Below are positions 16,802 through 25,879 of a DNA stretch of 64,000 bases, in pieces. Position 1 is the first letter of the stretch. Every line of letters starts with the position of its first letter. The notes under the pieces are model-generated. The model searched no databases, had not been told where the DNA came from, and saw only the letters and a list, made by a program, of their open reading frames with translations. The translations under genes and the position numbers were made by a program. The stretch lies in the NCBI GenBank assembly GCA_963726135.1, contig CAVSBE010000008.1, forward strand, positions 1,240,001-1,304,000, given 5' to 3'. This stretch comes from Bog-473 sp963726135. Its GTDB lineage: Bacteria; Actinomycetota; Acidimicrobiia; Acidimicrobiales; RAAP-2.

Positions 16802-17568
16802 GTCCAGAGCCCGACGAGACCGGTTGGCCGACCGGAGTGGCGGGGACGCCGGGACAGGTCCACTTTCGCCACGTCGGTTCTGACGAGGCGCCGCAGAAGC
16901 CCCGCCTCGGACAGTGGCGGGTGTTCCTGGTGCTCTTGGTCGTGCTCGCCGTGGCCAGCGTGGCTCTCGTCGTCACCTCGGTCATCCTCCAGCCGCCAGC
17001 ACCCAAGCCTTGCCACGACCTCTTTCGCTGCGGCGGCGGACCCGCCGTGCCTCAGGGGGTGGTCAGCGGGACTACCTACACCAGCTCCGAGTACGGCTTC
17101 AGCCTCGAGTACGGGCCAAACAGCGGTGTGCAGGCCTCGCCGTCGGGCGCCATCATCCAGTACGTTTCCAACGACTCGACCGACCAAGGCCAGGTGCAGA
17201 TCGTCGGCACAGCGGCCAATGGGATGTCGGCGGCCCAGTTGGTGACGTCGGTCCAGCAGTCCGTCGACCCCAACGCGCAGCCCGAGTACGCGGTGCCCAA
17301 CCCTTTCGTCGGGTTCCAGGCTGGCGCGGGAGAGGCCTACAACTACGTGGTAAACGGGTCCAACAACACACAGGAGCTGGGCCGCATGATCATCTTGGCT
17401 GCGGTCAGGTCCAATCTGGGCATCGTCGTGGTGGCTTCGGGGCCCTTCGTCCAGTTCTCCAACTCGAACGGCACCATCATGGGTGTGAACGACCATCCCT
17501 CCCCCGCTGACGTGTACTCCGCGCTTTTCGCAGACCCTGTGATCAACAGCGTGGCTTGGCCAGGATGA
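16798..17568 (+). CDS. Membrane-anchored extracellular protein, copy 1
   Basis: This 256-residue protein starts at a GTG overlapping the stop of the previous gene (GTGA). A polar cytoplasmic N-terminus of about 40 residues precedes one helix (WRVFLVLLVVLAVASVALVV), so the rest is probably outside the cell. The external domain begins after a short CHDLFRCGGG segment and contains TYTSSEYGFSLEYGPNS and repeated beta-strand-rich sequence of the type seen in PsbP/LpqN-like or similar lipoprotein folds. No catalytic motif is visible. Tight overlap makes it the third gene of the sedolisin operon. The paralogous pair at 23.6-25.6 kb has an analogous protein in the same place. Confidence 0.7.
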   Translation: MSPEPDETGWPTGVAGTPGQVHFRHVGSDEAPQKPRLGQWRVFLVLLVVLAVASVALVVTSVILQPPAPKPCHDLFRCGGGPAVPQGVVSGTTYTSSEYGFSLEYGPNSGVQASPSGAIIQYVSNDSTDQGQVQIVGTAANGMSAAQLVTSVQQSVDPNAQPEYAVPNPFVGFQAGAGEAYNYVVNGSNNTQELGRMIILAAVRSNLGIVVVASGPFVQFSNSNGTIMGVNDHPSPADVYSALFADPVINSVAWPG

Positions 17569-17710
17569 CCGGCTTCCGCCAAAGGAGCAGCACGGATCGC
17601 GACCCGGGGTATCAGACGTATGCTCCGCCTGAGATCAAGGTAGCGAGGGACGCGACTCTTACGAGCGCGCCATAACAACCGCCTGAAGGCTAGCGTCGAC
17701 AAGTCACACA

Positions 17711-18181
17711 TCAGGAATGGCCGTACGAACGGCGACCAAATTCGACGTGACCTAGCATGCGAGGGATCCTTCGAACCGTGTCCCTGTCCAGTTCACGGAT
17801 TTCCTCTGTCAACTCTTCCCAGGGCACGAGGTAGGGCGACGTCTTTGCCACGGCGTCCTTGTTGGTCCCGTAGGTCCATCCGTCTGCGGTTCGTTCAGCC
17901 ATCCAGCGAGCGTGTTCGGCCTTGGCAAGTTCCTCAATCTCAACGGGGATGAACTTGGTTACCGTGGGTCGTCTGTCCGTATTCGGTACGATCTCGCAAG
18001 AGATCGCTGACAGTTTCTCAGCGATGTCCGCGGCCTGTTCACGATTGGACCTTCGGAGGGTGCCAGGCAACTCGTCCCACGAAGCCAAGGAAGGATCGTC
18101 CAACCCAGGGCTGTCGTGCTCGCGAGACAGGACGTAGTCCTCGTGGATAGCGCGCGTTAGCGCTTCGATCGGCTCCGACAT
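17711..18181 (-). CDS. Stand-alone RyR domain protein
   Basis: This 156-residue protein starts at the ATG at 18181, 8 bases after GGGAGAG. A start at 18232 is possible but less supported. Residues about 1-60 include IHEDYVLSREH and SNREQAADIAEKLSAI. The C-terminal half is a RyR domain: KAEHARWMAERTADGWTYG, then SPYLVPWEELTEEI and a DRDTVRRIP motif. It matches the C-terminus of the RCK-RyR membrane protein at 8.3-10.3 kb almost motif for motif, including the region before the domain. No membrane segment is present. RyR domains of bacteria are proposed to sense nucleotide-type ligands. The ligand here is unknown. Confidence 0.85.
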   Translation of the reverse strand: MSEPIEALTRAIHEDYVLSREHDSPGLDDPSLASWDELPGTLRRSNREQAADIAEKLSAISCEIVPNTDRRPTVTKFIPVEIEELAKAEHARWMAERTADGWTYGTNKDAVAKTSPYLVPWEELTEEIRELDRDTVRRIPRMLGHVEFGRRSYGHS

Positions 18182-18432
18182 GCGGATCTCTCCCGCTGGT
18201 GGGTGGAGTGCCTGCGACTTCTTCTTATTCATCGATGATCGTTAGGGTCGAGTGCCATAGTTTAGTGCTGTAGGGACACAACAGTCGCCGAAACAGGCCC
18301 GTTGATCTTGACGACAGAAGAGGTCAACGGCGCGATAGTGCAGTCCGAACTCGATTTCGACACAAACCGAACGGGGTCACGCGCCTCGATACCAGGTCGA
18401 ACAGAGAGCCGTGAGCGTTTGAATCCATTCGT

Positions 18433-18864
18433 CTATCGTCCTGACTTACGAGCACAATCGATGCATAGGGGACTCGCAGGACGCGCTTCAAGTCGGTCAG
18501 GGGCGATTTCGTCGCCGCACATTTCACAAATTCCGTATTTCCCCGAGTCCAAACTCATGAGGGCGTGATCCACCTGCTGAATACCAGCCCTCAGTTCCTC
18601 GTCCGTTGATCTTCTTTCCCCGCGCCATGTCCTAACCTGGCCCGAATCGAGAACCACCGATGAACTTGGACCGCCATCGCTCGACAGGCCGAGCTCTGCC
18701 AGTTTGTCAAGAAGCTGGGAGCGTTCAGCGACAAGGACCTTCCGTACCTGCTCGAGGTTGATCTTGGGTTTCACAACCCGAGGATACTGGCTCCGGACAC
18801 CGACCTCGTCATCGCTGCTCCAAGGGAATCTTGTGGTTCTGCCGTACGGCGCAAACGGATCCAC
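18433..18864 (-). CDS. DksA/TraR-type zinc-finger protein
   Basis: This 143-residue protein has a helical N-terminal region (EQVRKVLVAERSQLLDKLAE, DEELRAGIQQVDHALMSLD) followed by a C4 zinc finger (CEMCGDEIAPDRLEARPAS, then CIDCARK). This is the DksA/TraR family layout; such proteins bind the secondary channel of RNA polymerase or act as related regulators. The acidic tip residues of true DksA are not obvious, so it is a family member of uncertain role. The start at 18864 is the first in frame, and a shorter start near the KPKINLEQV segment is possible. Nothing is recognised between 18182 and 18432. Confidence 0.85.
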   Translation of the reverse strand: MDPFAPYGRTTRFPWSSDDEVGVRSQYPRVVKPKINLEQVRKVLVAERSQLLDKLAELGLSSDGGPSSSVVLDSGQVRTWRGERRSTDEELRAGIQQVDHALMSLDSGKYGICEMCGDEIAPDRLEARPASPLCIDCARKSGR

Positions 18865-19693
18865 GGGTGGCGTTAGTCATGCCGGAATCTCGTCCGCCTC
18901 ACCCTTAAGGAGGCGGCACCACTATGGCAGGGTCGAGGCGAGCCCAGGGCGCAAAGCCTGATTGCGCTCCAGCGCTTAGAGCAGCTTACGCCCGTCGTGT
19001 CTATTGCCTCACAGCGGGCGTATGTGGCCAAGATGGAGATCGTTGCTAACTCAGTCACGTGTATCAGGCGGGTAGACGAGGCTGATTTTGAAGCAGAAGT
19101 CGTCCAAGCCTTATCAACTCAACGGTGTGTAATCAGAACGACAGGATCGTGGTGATCCGGTCTTGCAGCTCGGATCGAGACAAGAATTGTTTCATTGGGA
19201 CGGGATAGCAAACGATGATGACGACGTCTCTACTGCAGATACTTGATCAAGCTCTCACGCGTTGTAAGCGGTCGTTACAGAGTTCCCCTTTTCTTGAGCT
19301 GGCGTGAGGCGATCGCCTCGTCTGGGAAACCACGCCGCACGTCCGCTCCATGAGCCGTCCACCATGGGAGCGCTCTGCCTGAGTATTTGGCTCTGAGGTG
19401 GTTCCCGTCGATCTCGATGAGCTGACCGTGACCGCGATGCCGAAATCGGCCGACCGATACGGCAACGGTTCGTCTTGATTGGACCATCCCACTCACGTGC
19501 CATTACCAGCTACCGCCTCCAATGCAGCGGTTTCGAATGACGAGGGTTTGGCGCGTTGCCGCCTGTCATTGCCAACTACCCTCGGGAGTTGCAAACAACA
19601 CCGGACGGTAGTGACTTCGAGCTACATAGGCTTGAACACCGAGGCCTTGTCTTTGGCGGAACTGATGACAGGCCGGGCAAAAGTCATCGTTCA
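18865..19693. other. Stretch of about 830 bp with no recognised gene
   Basis: I see only short overlapping frames without protein-like composition here, and no tRNA, repeat or clear regulatory site. Confidence 0.5.
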
Positions 19694-20230
19694 TCAAAAG
19701 GAGTGGCGCCTCCAACCACCCGACAGTGTGGAGGCCATCGGCGGCCCGCTGTCCGGCGCGTTGCAGATCGAAGCTGCGTGATTCTCGTGCCCATACCACG
19801 CGCCGGCAGAACGGATTCCGGCACTCCCCGACAGTGTCTCAGAGTTCGAGCGAGCAACGTCTACGAGATACCAACAGGTACCTGTCGAGGACACGGCCGC
19901 GAGCGTAATCGTCTGGTTCTCGTTGTCGCCACCATTCGAAACGCCCACCTGATGACCAGTTGCCACAGCGTCGATGTCGGGAGCGAGCCAGGTCAACATG
20001 GCGTTGTATTGCTCGAGCTCGGGAGGTGCTGCCTGACTGAAGTTGTGGACTTGTCGGTACTGCGCTTTCGCCGCGGCTAGAGCCTTCTCGAGGTCGGACT
20101 GCGCGATCAAGTTACTCTGCGCGACCCGACAAACGACTCGCATGCACTGCTGGCAGCGAAGCCGAGGCGGTTGACGACCACCCGCACGACATCAAGATGG
20201 CCAACGCAGGGATCCCGAAAGTTAAGGTTC
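19694..20230 (-). pseudogene. Type IV pilin-like protein, decayed
   Basis: The minus strand reads AQSNLIAQSDLEKALAAAKA followed by a pilin-type globular domain (TGTCWYLVDVARSNSETL, GAWYGHENHAASIC) of the kind found in actinobacterial pseudopilins. The hydrophobic N-terminal helix with its prepilin cleavage site cannot be read in the same frame. The upstream frame has a degraded version (VVRVVVNRLGFAA...FVGSRR) that meets the globular part at a frameshift near 20115. I infer an inactive pilin gene. No other pilus genes are nearby. Confidence 0.5.
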
Positions 20231-20585
20231 GACGAGTGAGCACGGAGGTATTCTAAAGCGGCGTCTCGGTTCCCGCTTGTGGATCGCGCAGAGCTGGGTC
20301 CAACGCCCCGATGGGCCATCGACCGATCGGGGACAGTTCTCCCACATCATCCCGACACGGGTCGCGCTCGATCCAAAGTGCAGTTCGATACTGGTGAGGC
20401 ATGGCCTCCGAGAGCAGGGCCAGAAGATCGACTTCCTTGAAACTGACCTGTTCCCTCGTCGTAGTTACCCCGGGCAGCCCGCTCCCTGATCAAGCGCCGG
20501 GTCCCGGTGTTGAGCGCCAACGAACCTAAGCCCAGGACAGAAAGAAGACCCGGGCCTAAGCCGAGCATTGGCTCACATCGCCTCT
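20231..20585. other. Stretch of about 355 bp with no recognised gene
   Basis: No gene, RNA or repeat is supported between the decayed pilin and the sigma-like gene. Confidence 0.5.
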
Positions 20586-21068
20586 TCAGGTTGGCACGGG
20601 TGACTCTGTGACGAGTGCCCGAAGCTGGCGGTACGTGCGGTGTCGCAACACCCGCGTCGCGCCTTCGGAGAGTCCCAGTGCGTCCGCAAGAGCACGACTG
20701 TGACGTACGCCGCTTAGTTCGAGCTCGATGAGCTGTCGCCTCTTCCCATGAAGGTCGCTGATTGCGCGTCGCAAATTTGAGAGTTGCTCTTCGGACCAGT
20801 CTTCGTCCTCGTCATTGCGAGGCCTGATCTCGAGCCAAAGTCGGATCGCGCGCTCCTCGGACATCCGTCGTCTGTGTCGGTCACGGAGGGCACTGACGGA
20901 TGCCCGATACCAGTACCCCTGGGGGTTTGTCAGCTCGTTTGGACGGCGGCGCCCGATCACTCGGACGAAGCCCTCCTGTACGGCGTCGTCATCTCCGATC
21001 GCCCTGAGCTGGGCCTCCAGGCCCTCGGCCCATTCTTGCAGCTCGTCCAAACCAACGTCTCCTCGCAA
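20586..21068 (-). CDS. ECF-type sigma factor-like protein
   Basis: This is a protein of about 160 residues with a TTG start; a second TTG a few codons on has GAGGAG nearby. The N-terminal half (DDDAVQEGFVRVIGRRRPNE, GYWYRASVSALRDRHRRR) resembles sigma region 2 with its helix carrying DNA-melting aromatics. The C-terminal half (RRAISDLHGKRRQLIELELSG, SRALADALGLSEGATRVLRH) is a region 4 helix-turn-helix. It is divergent from the PcfJ-like gene at 21235 across about 165 bp, so it could control that gene. No anti-sigma factor gene is seen next to it. Confidence 0.7.
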   Translation of the reverse strand: MRGDVGLDELQEWAEGLEAQLRAIGDDDAVQEGFVRVIGRRRPNELTNPQGYWYRASVSALRDRHRRRMSEERAIRLWLEIRPRNDEDEDWSEEQLSNLRRAISDLHGKRRQLIELELSGVRHSRALADALGLSEGATRVLRHRTYRQLRALVTESPVPT

Positions 21069-21234
21069 CTCGGGCGCGAACCAACGCGCGCACGGTGAAA
21101 CGAGGAGACAGGTCGGTCAGACGGTCATTTACCCAGTATGGCTGATCGGCGAGTTCATAGGACGTCGGGTAACGAAACCGCCGACTGAGCGTCTCTAGAG
21201 GGGTCGGGCTTGGAAATCGCGTTGTCGGCCCGGC

Positions 21235-23049
21235 ATGGCGCCCCTGACAGGGGGCCCGTTCAGAAAGGAGACACCAACGCCTGCCCTCGCCTCCATCGCT
21301 CCAGGTCCCTATGGCTGGGTTCCCGCAGCCCAACTGGCACTTGATGAACTTGCAACGACGTCTACAGCCTCAGATGTCACGACTCGTTTTGGGACCGCCC
21401 GCCGAGTCACCGAGGCCATCTTGGGGTACCCCGTTTCAGGTGGCCATGCGACCCGGCGAGCGATCCGGGCGACTGGGCAGCTGCTGATGCATCGGGTGGG
21501 CCCAGCCCTCGCCGTGGAGGCGCTCACATGGGCGGCCGAGCTGGCGAGCTCGATTGAGACCTCGGCGATCGAGGCCTTCTTGGAGTTGGCCGGCAGCTCG
21601 GTTGGCGCCTACCGTCCGTGGCCGCTTGGGTGTGGTCCTCTTGCTTTCGAATCGATCCGAGAGATGGCAAGTCCGGCGACCAGAAAGCAGGCGCTCTTCG
21701 AGCTATGGAACCGAAGTCGCTCGCTGCTGAACCGCTCCGACGACGAGTACTGGCGCGACAGCGTGTCTCTCCGACATGAGGGGATCGTCTGCGAAGTCGA
21801 AGACCTCACCCAGTGGCTCCGATCGGAGTCTGCGTTCGTCGATGTCGCCAGCTTGCTCAAGCTGGAGCCCGCACAACAACGGACGATTATCGAGTCTGCT
21901 AGCGCAGACGAGATCGATTGCATCGCTCGATCCGAACATTTGTTCGATCTGGACGACTCAATCGTAGGCATGTGCCTGCTGCGTGCGACACGTACAACGC
22001 TATTGAACCGGAGTTGTCCACCCGATTTGCAGGACCGAGTCCGCTACCCATACGACATAGCGACGCTCGAGCTCGCCCTACGCGCCGGCACAGGCTGTTT
22101 CGAACGTCGCCGGATGCAGCGTGTTTTGGGGCAATTGGATTCGGCCCAGTTTCAACACCTTCTCGATGCCGAGCCGACCAAGACAATAGTGGCTCTCCGA
22201 GAGCTGGGTTTTGTGACAGCCGATGCCCTTGTCTCCGGTCGCCTTCGGCAACTCGATCTAGCCGACAAGACGACATGCCGCGTGCTCTTTGGTAATCCTA
22301 TTGACCTGGAGATCGACTTCATCTTTGAGATGGTTCTTCGCCACCCGCAAGCCGAAGAACTCGCCTGGTTGCTCGACGACGCACCGTTTGGCGCGCTAAC
22401 GCCCGACAAGGCACGTCGTTTAGTCGATCAAGGATGTCCCTCGATCGCGAAGTCGGCGATGCGGCACGTGCCGCTCGAGCGTTTAGAGCCGTCCGACTGG
22501 GAACACGCCTTGAAATGCGGTCTCCCCTGGATGGCGGCGTGCCCTGGCCGACCGGCCACTGATCGCCCACAATTGCCGGAACGAGTTTTCGACAAGGGAT
22601 GGGACCATTCGGTGCGTCTTATCTGGTATCCCGAAGAGTTGCTTGCACTCGACAACGCCCAATTCGGAGAGGCTCCCGGGTGGCGCGTCTCGTTACCCAA
22701 GACCGTGTCCGGGGTTAAGGTCAACGCCAAGATCATGCAAAATTGCACTGCCAGCATGATCGGGGATCTTGTCGCCGGCTCGGCCTTCTTGGTAATCGTT
22801 CATGACCCGCAAGGTCGCCCCTTCAACGTCGAAGTAAGAAGACACGGCGATCGTTTCGTCGTAGTGCAGGTGAACAGTTGGGCAAATGGCGGGATCGAAC
22901 CGCGCTGGATTCGCCCGGCGTTCATGCTGCGATTGAACGATCAAGATTTCTTGTCACCGTGGGAGGAGGACGCCCTTACGCGCCGACGTTCGACTCCGAA
23001 TCGCGATCGGCGCAAAAACCGGGCCCGTGCGGCGAGGCAACGACGATGA
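21235..23049 (+). CDS. Large protein with PcfJ-like C-terminal domain
   Basis: This 604-residue cytoplasmic protein starts at the ATG at 21235. Most of its length is helical and charged without recognised motifs. Residues about 490-565 (VSLPKTVSGVKVNAKIMQNC, GSAFLVIVHDPQGRPFNVEV, QVNSWANG) match the pattern of PcfJ-like proteins, which have a conserved Cys in an LxxCV-like helix followed by a beta-strand pair and a terminal QxxxxxN segment. The end is strongly basic (RRSTPNRDRRKNRARAARQ). PcfJ-like proteins are linked to conjugative plasmids and mobile elements; their function is unclear. It is divergent from a sigma-like gene. Confidence 0.6.
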   Translation: MAPLTGGPFRKETPTPALASIAPGPYGWVPAAQLALDELATTSTASDVTTRFGTARRVTEAILGYPVSGGHATRRAIRATGQLLMHRVGPALAVEALTWAAELASSIETSAIEAFLELAGSSVGAYRPWPLGCGPLAFESIREMASPATRKQALFELWNRSRSLLNRSDDEYWRDSVSLRHEGIVCEVEDLTQWLRSESAFVDVASLLKLEPAQQRTIIESASADEIDCIARSEHLFDLDDSIVGMCLLRATRTTLLNRSCPPDLQDRVRYPYDIATLELALRAGTGCFERRRMQRVLGQLDSAQFQHLLDAEPTKTIVALRELGFVTADALVSGRLRQLDLADKTTCRVLFGNPIDLEIDFIFEMVLRHPQAEELAWLLDDAPFGALTPDKARRLVDQGCPSIAKSAMRHVPLERLEPSDWEHALKCGLPWMAACPGRPATDRPQLPERVFDKGWDHSVRLIWYPEELLALDNAQFGEAPGWRVSLPKTVSGVKVNAKIMQNCTASMIGDLVAGSAFLVIVHDPQGRPFNVEVRRHGDRFVVVQVNSWANGGIEPRWIRPAFMLRLNDQDFLSPWEEDALTRRRSTPNRDRRKNRARAARQRR

Positions 23050-23596
23050 TGTCGCAATCTTGGGCCCTTCGGAGACGATCCGATGCGGCCAGAGAACACT
23101 GCAACCCCTCTGATTGCCGAGCTGGCGATAGATGCATTCCGGTGTTGGTAAAGGACGATGGTCCCTCGAGATCGCCACGGATTTGAAGGACATTCCCTGA
23201 TTGGTGAGTGAGATTTGGAGACGTCGAGAGTGTCGAGCTGGCGACAGTCTGATTTTGGGAGTCTCGAGCTCGTGAATTCCCAGTTGATCCGTGAGGAGAT
23301 CGGTGCTAAGCAACCCGCGTTTACGCTGACCCAACGGGAGAACGGGAGAACGGGAGCAAGAGGTCCATGGACAGGGAAACTCACGCCTCAGTTGAGACCG
23401 GCCGGGGCCTTTTCGAAGGGGCGGCTAGCGCCGATCGCTGCGAGGGCGGTTGTGCCCGAAGTCGGTTCCAGGAATCACATCTCGAAAACTCGACAACTCC
23501 CCCTGCGGTTGTCCAAGAGATCTGGGCCAGGGGAGCTAGTGACTTTTTTTCCGCCTCACCCAGCGCTGAGTCACCGAGTTGCCAAAGAAGGCCAAG
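23050..23596. other. Stretch of about 545 bp with no recognised gene
   Basis: No protein-like frame is seen. The last bases (AAGAAGG at 23584-23590) are the ribosome-binding site of the next gene. Confidence 0.5.
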
Positions 23597-24757
23597 ATGA
23601 CCTGCCCACGTTGCTCGTCTACGAATCCTGACGTCGCTCGTTACTGCAGTCACTGTGGAGAGAGCCTTGTGTCTTCGGCGGATCGTCGTCACAACTACGC
23701 GGCCAATCCGGGTGAACCTACCCAAGCGCTCGTGGTGATGACAACGCTTATGCCCCATGTATCGGGCGGTCGTCACCATATTTACCGCGCCGCCCTCCTG
23801 TTTGCGTTTGTCGCCACCATGGTGGCTGCCGCTTTCGGAGCGTTGGCGGTGGCCTTGTTCTGCGCGGCGATCGCACTGCCATCAGTTCTCTTGCTCTATC
23901 AGTACGACCATGAAATATGGGAAGATCAGCCTGTAACCGCCATTGCCGTTGGAGTCGTATTGGCTATCGCAGCGGGAGTGGGTGTTGGCTTCCTAGCCAG
24001 CAGTTTCAACCTCAGTGCCCTCAGCTTCACCATCCTTCGCCAGTTCCCATCCGGAACTGCCATCTTGAAATCAGGCGTGATACTCCCTGTTGTCGCCTTT
24101 GCGCTGCTCGTGGTGGTAACTGGCATCCTTGCGATGAGGCCTGCCTACTCCCACGCCGTGGACGCGGTGAACTTTGGGGCCATGGTGGGAGTGGCGTTTG
24201 CCCTCGGTGAGAGCCTTGCTGTTCAGCACGGAGCATTCGGCCTGACCTTGAGTTCCACTGACCCCGCTCGGGTTGCCTTTGTGGCTCTGACGCTGGGGAT
24301 GGCCAAGCCGGTCATCTACGCCTGTGCCGCAGCCTTGCCTTGGTTGCAGTGGCGACGAAGTCGAGAGATTCCGAGCAACGGCGCTCTCGGTGTGGCCGAG
24401 GGTTTTGCCCTCGTACTCCTTTTCGACTTGTCTGTCGTCCTGCTCAATCCCTATGGATCTAGAGGAGTGGTGCTGATCTTCGTCGTAGCCGTCGTCTTGG
24501 CGGCCGTTGGCCTCCTCTGGGTCAGACTCGCGGTGCACGACGCTCTCATCGCCGAAGCAGTTGCGGCAGTTGCGGCAGACCGGACCACACAGAAGTTGGC
24601 TTCAAATGGAGCAGCATGCGCACACTGCCAGATGCCCCTCGTGGATCAGGCGGCGTTCTGCCTGGTCTGTGGCATGAGTGTCGCCGCCATGCCCAAGCAG
24701 ATGCATGTCAAAGGGCTCGAATCCCCAGTCGTGACCATCGGCGATGGCACCAGTTAG
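23597..24757 (+). CDS. Zinc-ribbon multi-pass membrane protein (PrsW-like), copy 2
   Basis: This 386-residue protein starts at the ATG at 23597, with AAGAAGG 6 bases upstream. The N-terminal ribbon CPRCSSTNPDVARYCSHCG and C-terminal ribbon CAHCQMPLVDQAAFCLVCG enclose about nine hydrophobic helices. Order, length and topology match the protein at 15617-16801 (for example LVVMTTLMPHVSGGRHHIYR corresponds to LSVTTSLFPHLSRRSKLLFR), so the two are paralogues. The membrane region contains GAMVGVAFALGESLAVQHG, which could be a degenerate PrsW-like motif. It is followed after 48 bp by an anchored extracellular protein. No peptidase gene accompanies this copy. Confidence 0.75.
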   Translation: MTCPRCSSTNPDVARYCSHCGESLVSSADRRHNYAANPGEPTQALVVMTTLMPHVSGGRHHIYRAALLFAFVATMVAAAFGALAVALFCAAIALPSVLLLYQYDHEIWEDQPVTAIAVGVVLAIAAGVGVGFLASSFNLSALSFTILRQFPSGTAILKSGVILPVVAFALLVVVTGILAMRPAYSHAVDAVNFGAMVGVAFALGESLAVQHGAFGLTLSSTDPARVAFVALTLGMAKPVIYACAAALPWLQWRRSREIPSNGALGVAEGFALVLLFDLSVVLLNPYGSRGVVLIFVVAVVLAAVGLLWVRLAVHDALIAEAVAAVAADRTTQKLASNGAACAHCQMPLVDQAAFCLVCGMSVAAMPKQMHVKGLESPVVTIGDGTS

Positions 24758-24805
24758 GTCAAGGTCGATGTCCGAGCGCTGCTACCAAAACAGCGAGGCC
24801 AGCCG

Positions 24806-25591
24806 ATGAGCACTCAGACTCCTCCCTACCCACCACCGCCTTCACCCTCTAGGCAGGCTCCCCCGCCTTGGGCCAAGCTCTCTGCATCGGCCATCGTCGG
24901 GATCAGTAGTGGCGTGGTCCTGTTGGGTGCGGTCTTGATTTACTTCGTCTTTCTGCGGCCCACCCCAACCCCAACTCCGCCTACAAGCAACCCTGTCCAA
25001 GTGAAGGTCGCAACGCAGTCGACAACACAAAGACCCCTAACACAATCCCGACGCCGGGTGCCTCGACGACCACCATCCCGAACCACCACGACTCCCCCCG
25101 CTCCTCCCCCCTCACCTGGGGCCGTGGGCCTTGGAAATGGGATAACCGTTACTCCTGCAGCTGGCTGGACGACACAGGGCGCATTTAACAATCACGGGAA
25201 CATCGCAGTTGTAATCAACCACACGAATCCCTATGGTTTTTTCTTCGCAGTAGCTCAAGGAGCCGGATCCAGCATTTCTAACGTTATGGCGACCGACATC
25301 AATGCCAACGCCACTGAGAATGGCGGAGACCTGTCGAATATCCAGGTAACGCAAGGTCAAGTTTCTCAGATCGCAGGAAACCCGACGGTGTTCAACGAAG
25401 TGCTCGAATATCCATTCACAGCGACGCTCGTGACCACTCAGGGGTCGTACCCATTAGTCGGGGTGTTTGTGGCGCTACAGAACTCCCAGACCAGGAACAG
25501 CGCATGGGTTGAAACGGATTCTGACTCCAGCAGCGATTTCCAGACCGATTTAAGCAACGTAACCGCCATGCTCGATTCGATGGTGGGATGA
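24806..25591 (+). CDS. Membrane-anchored extracellular protein, copy 2
   Basis: This 261-residue protein has a proline-rich cytoplasmic start (STQTPPYPPPPSPSRQAPPP), one membrane helix (about residues 28-49, SAIVGISSGVVLLGAVLIYF), a Pro/Thr/Arg-rich linker and an extracellular domain of about 160 residues beginning at NGITVTPAAGWTTQG. The domain contains beta-strand-rich sequence with NIQVTQGQVSQIAGNPTVFN, similar in style to the third gene of the sedolisin operon and to LpqN/PsbP-like folds. No enzyme motif is seen. It forms a two-gene unit with the upstream zinc-ribbon membrane protein. About 285 bp after it hold no gene up to the IS630 left end. Confidence 0.7.
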   Translation: MSTQTPPYPPPPSPSRQAPPPWAKLSASAIVGISSGVVLLGAVLIYFVFLRPTPTPTPPTSNPVQVKVATQSTTQRPLTQSRRRVPRRPPSRTTTTPPAPPPSPGAVGLGNGITVTPAAGWTTQGAFNNHGNIAVVINHTNPYGFFFAVAQGAGSSISNVMATDINANATENGGDLSNIQVTQGQVSQIAGNPTVFNEVLEYPFTATLVTTQGSYPLVGVFVALQNSQTRNSAWVETDSDSSSDFQTDLSNVTAMLDSMVG

Positions 25592-25879
25592 TGCAGAAGC
25601 GGGAGCGGGCTGCCGAGACAGGAAGAAACATGCTGAATGCGGAGTAGCTTTCGGGGGTGTCGCGAGTGAGGCCTGGCTCCAAACCGACTACCGCAGCTTC
25701 TTGAGCAAGCTCGGCGTGACCGTGATGGAATCTGCCAACGGTTCGTAGTAACGCCCGACCCATACCCGACGCTGGTAGGTGCTAGATCTGTTCCGGCCCC
25801 GCGGTGTGTAGCGCTCATTGGCAGAAACCGGCGACCAATGGACAGGACGACTTGGTGCCGCCGCAGTCGAGGTCGACTA

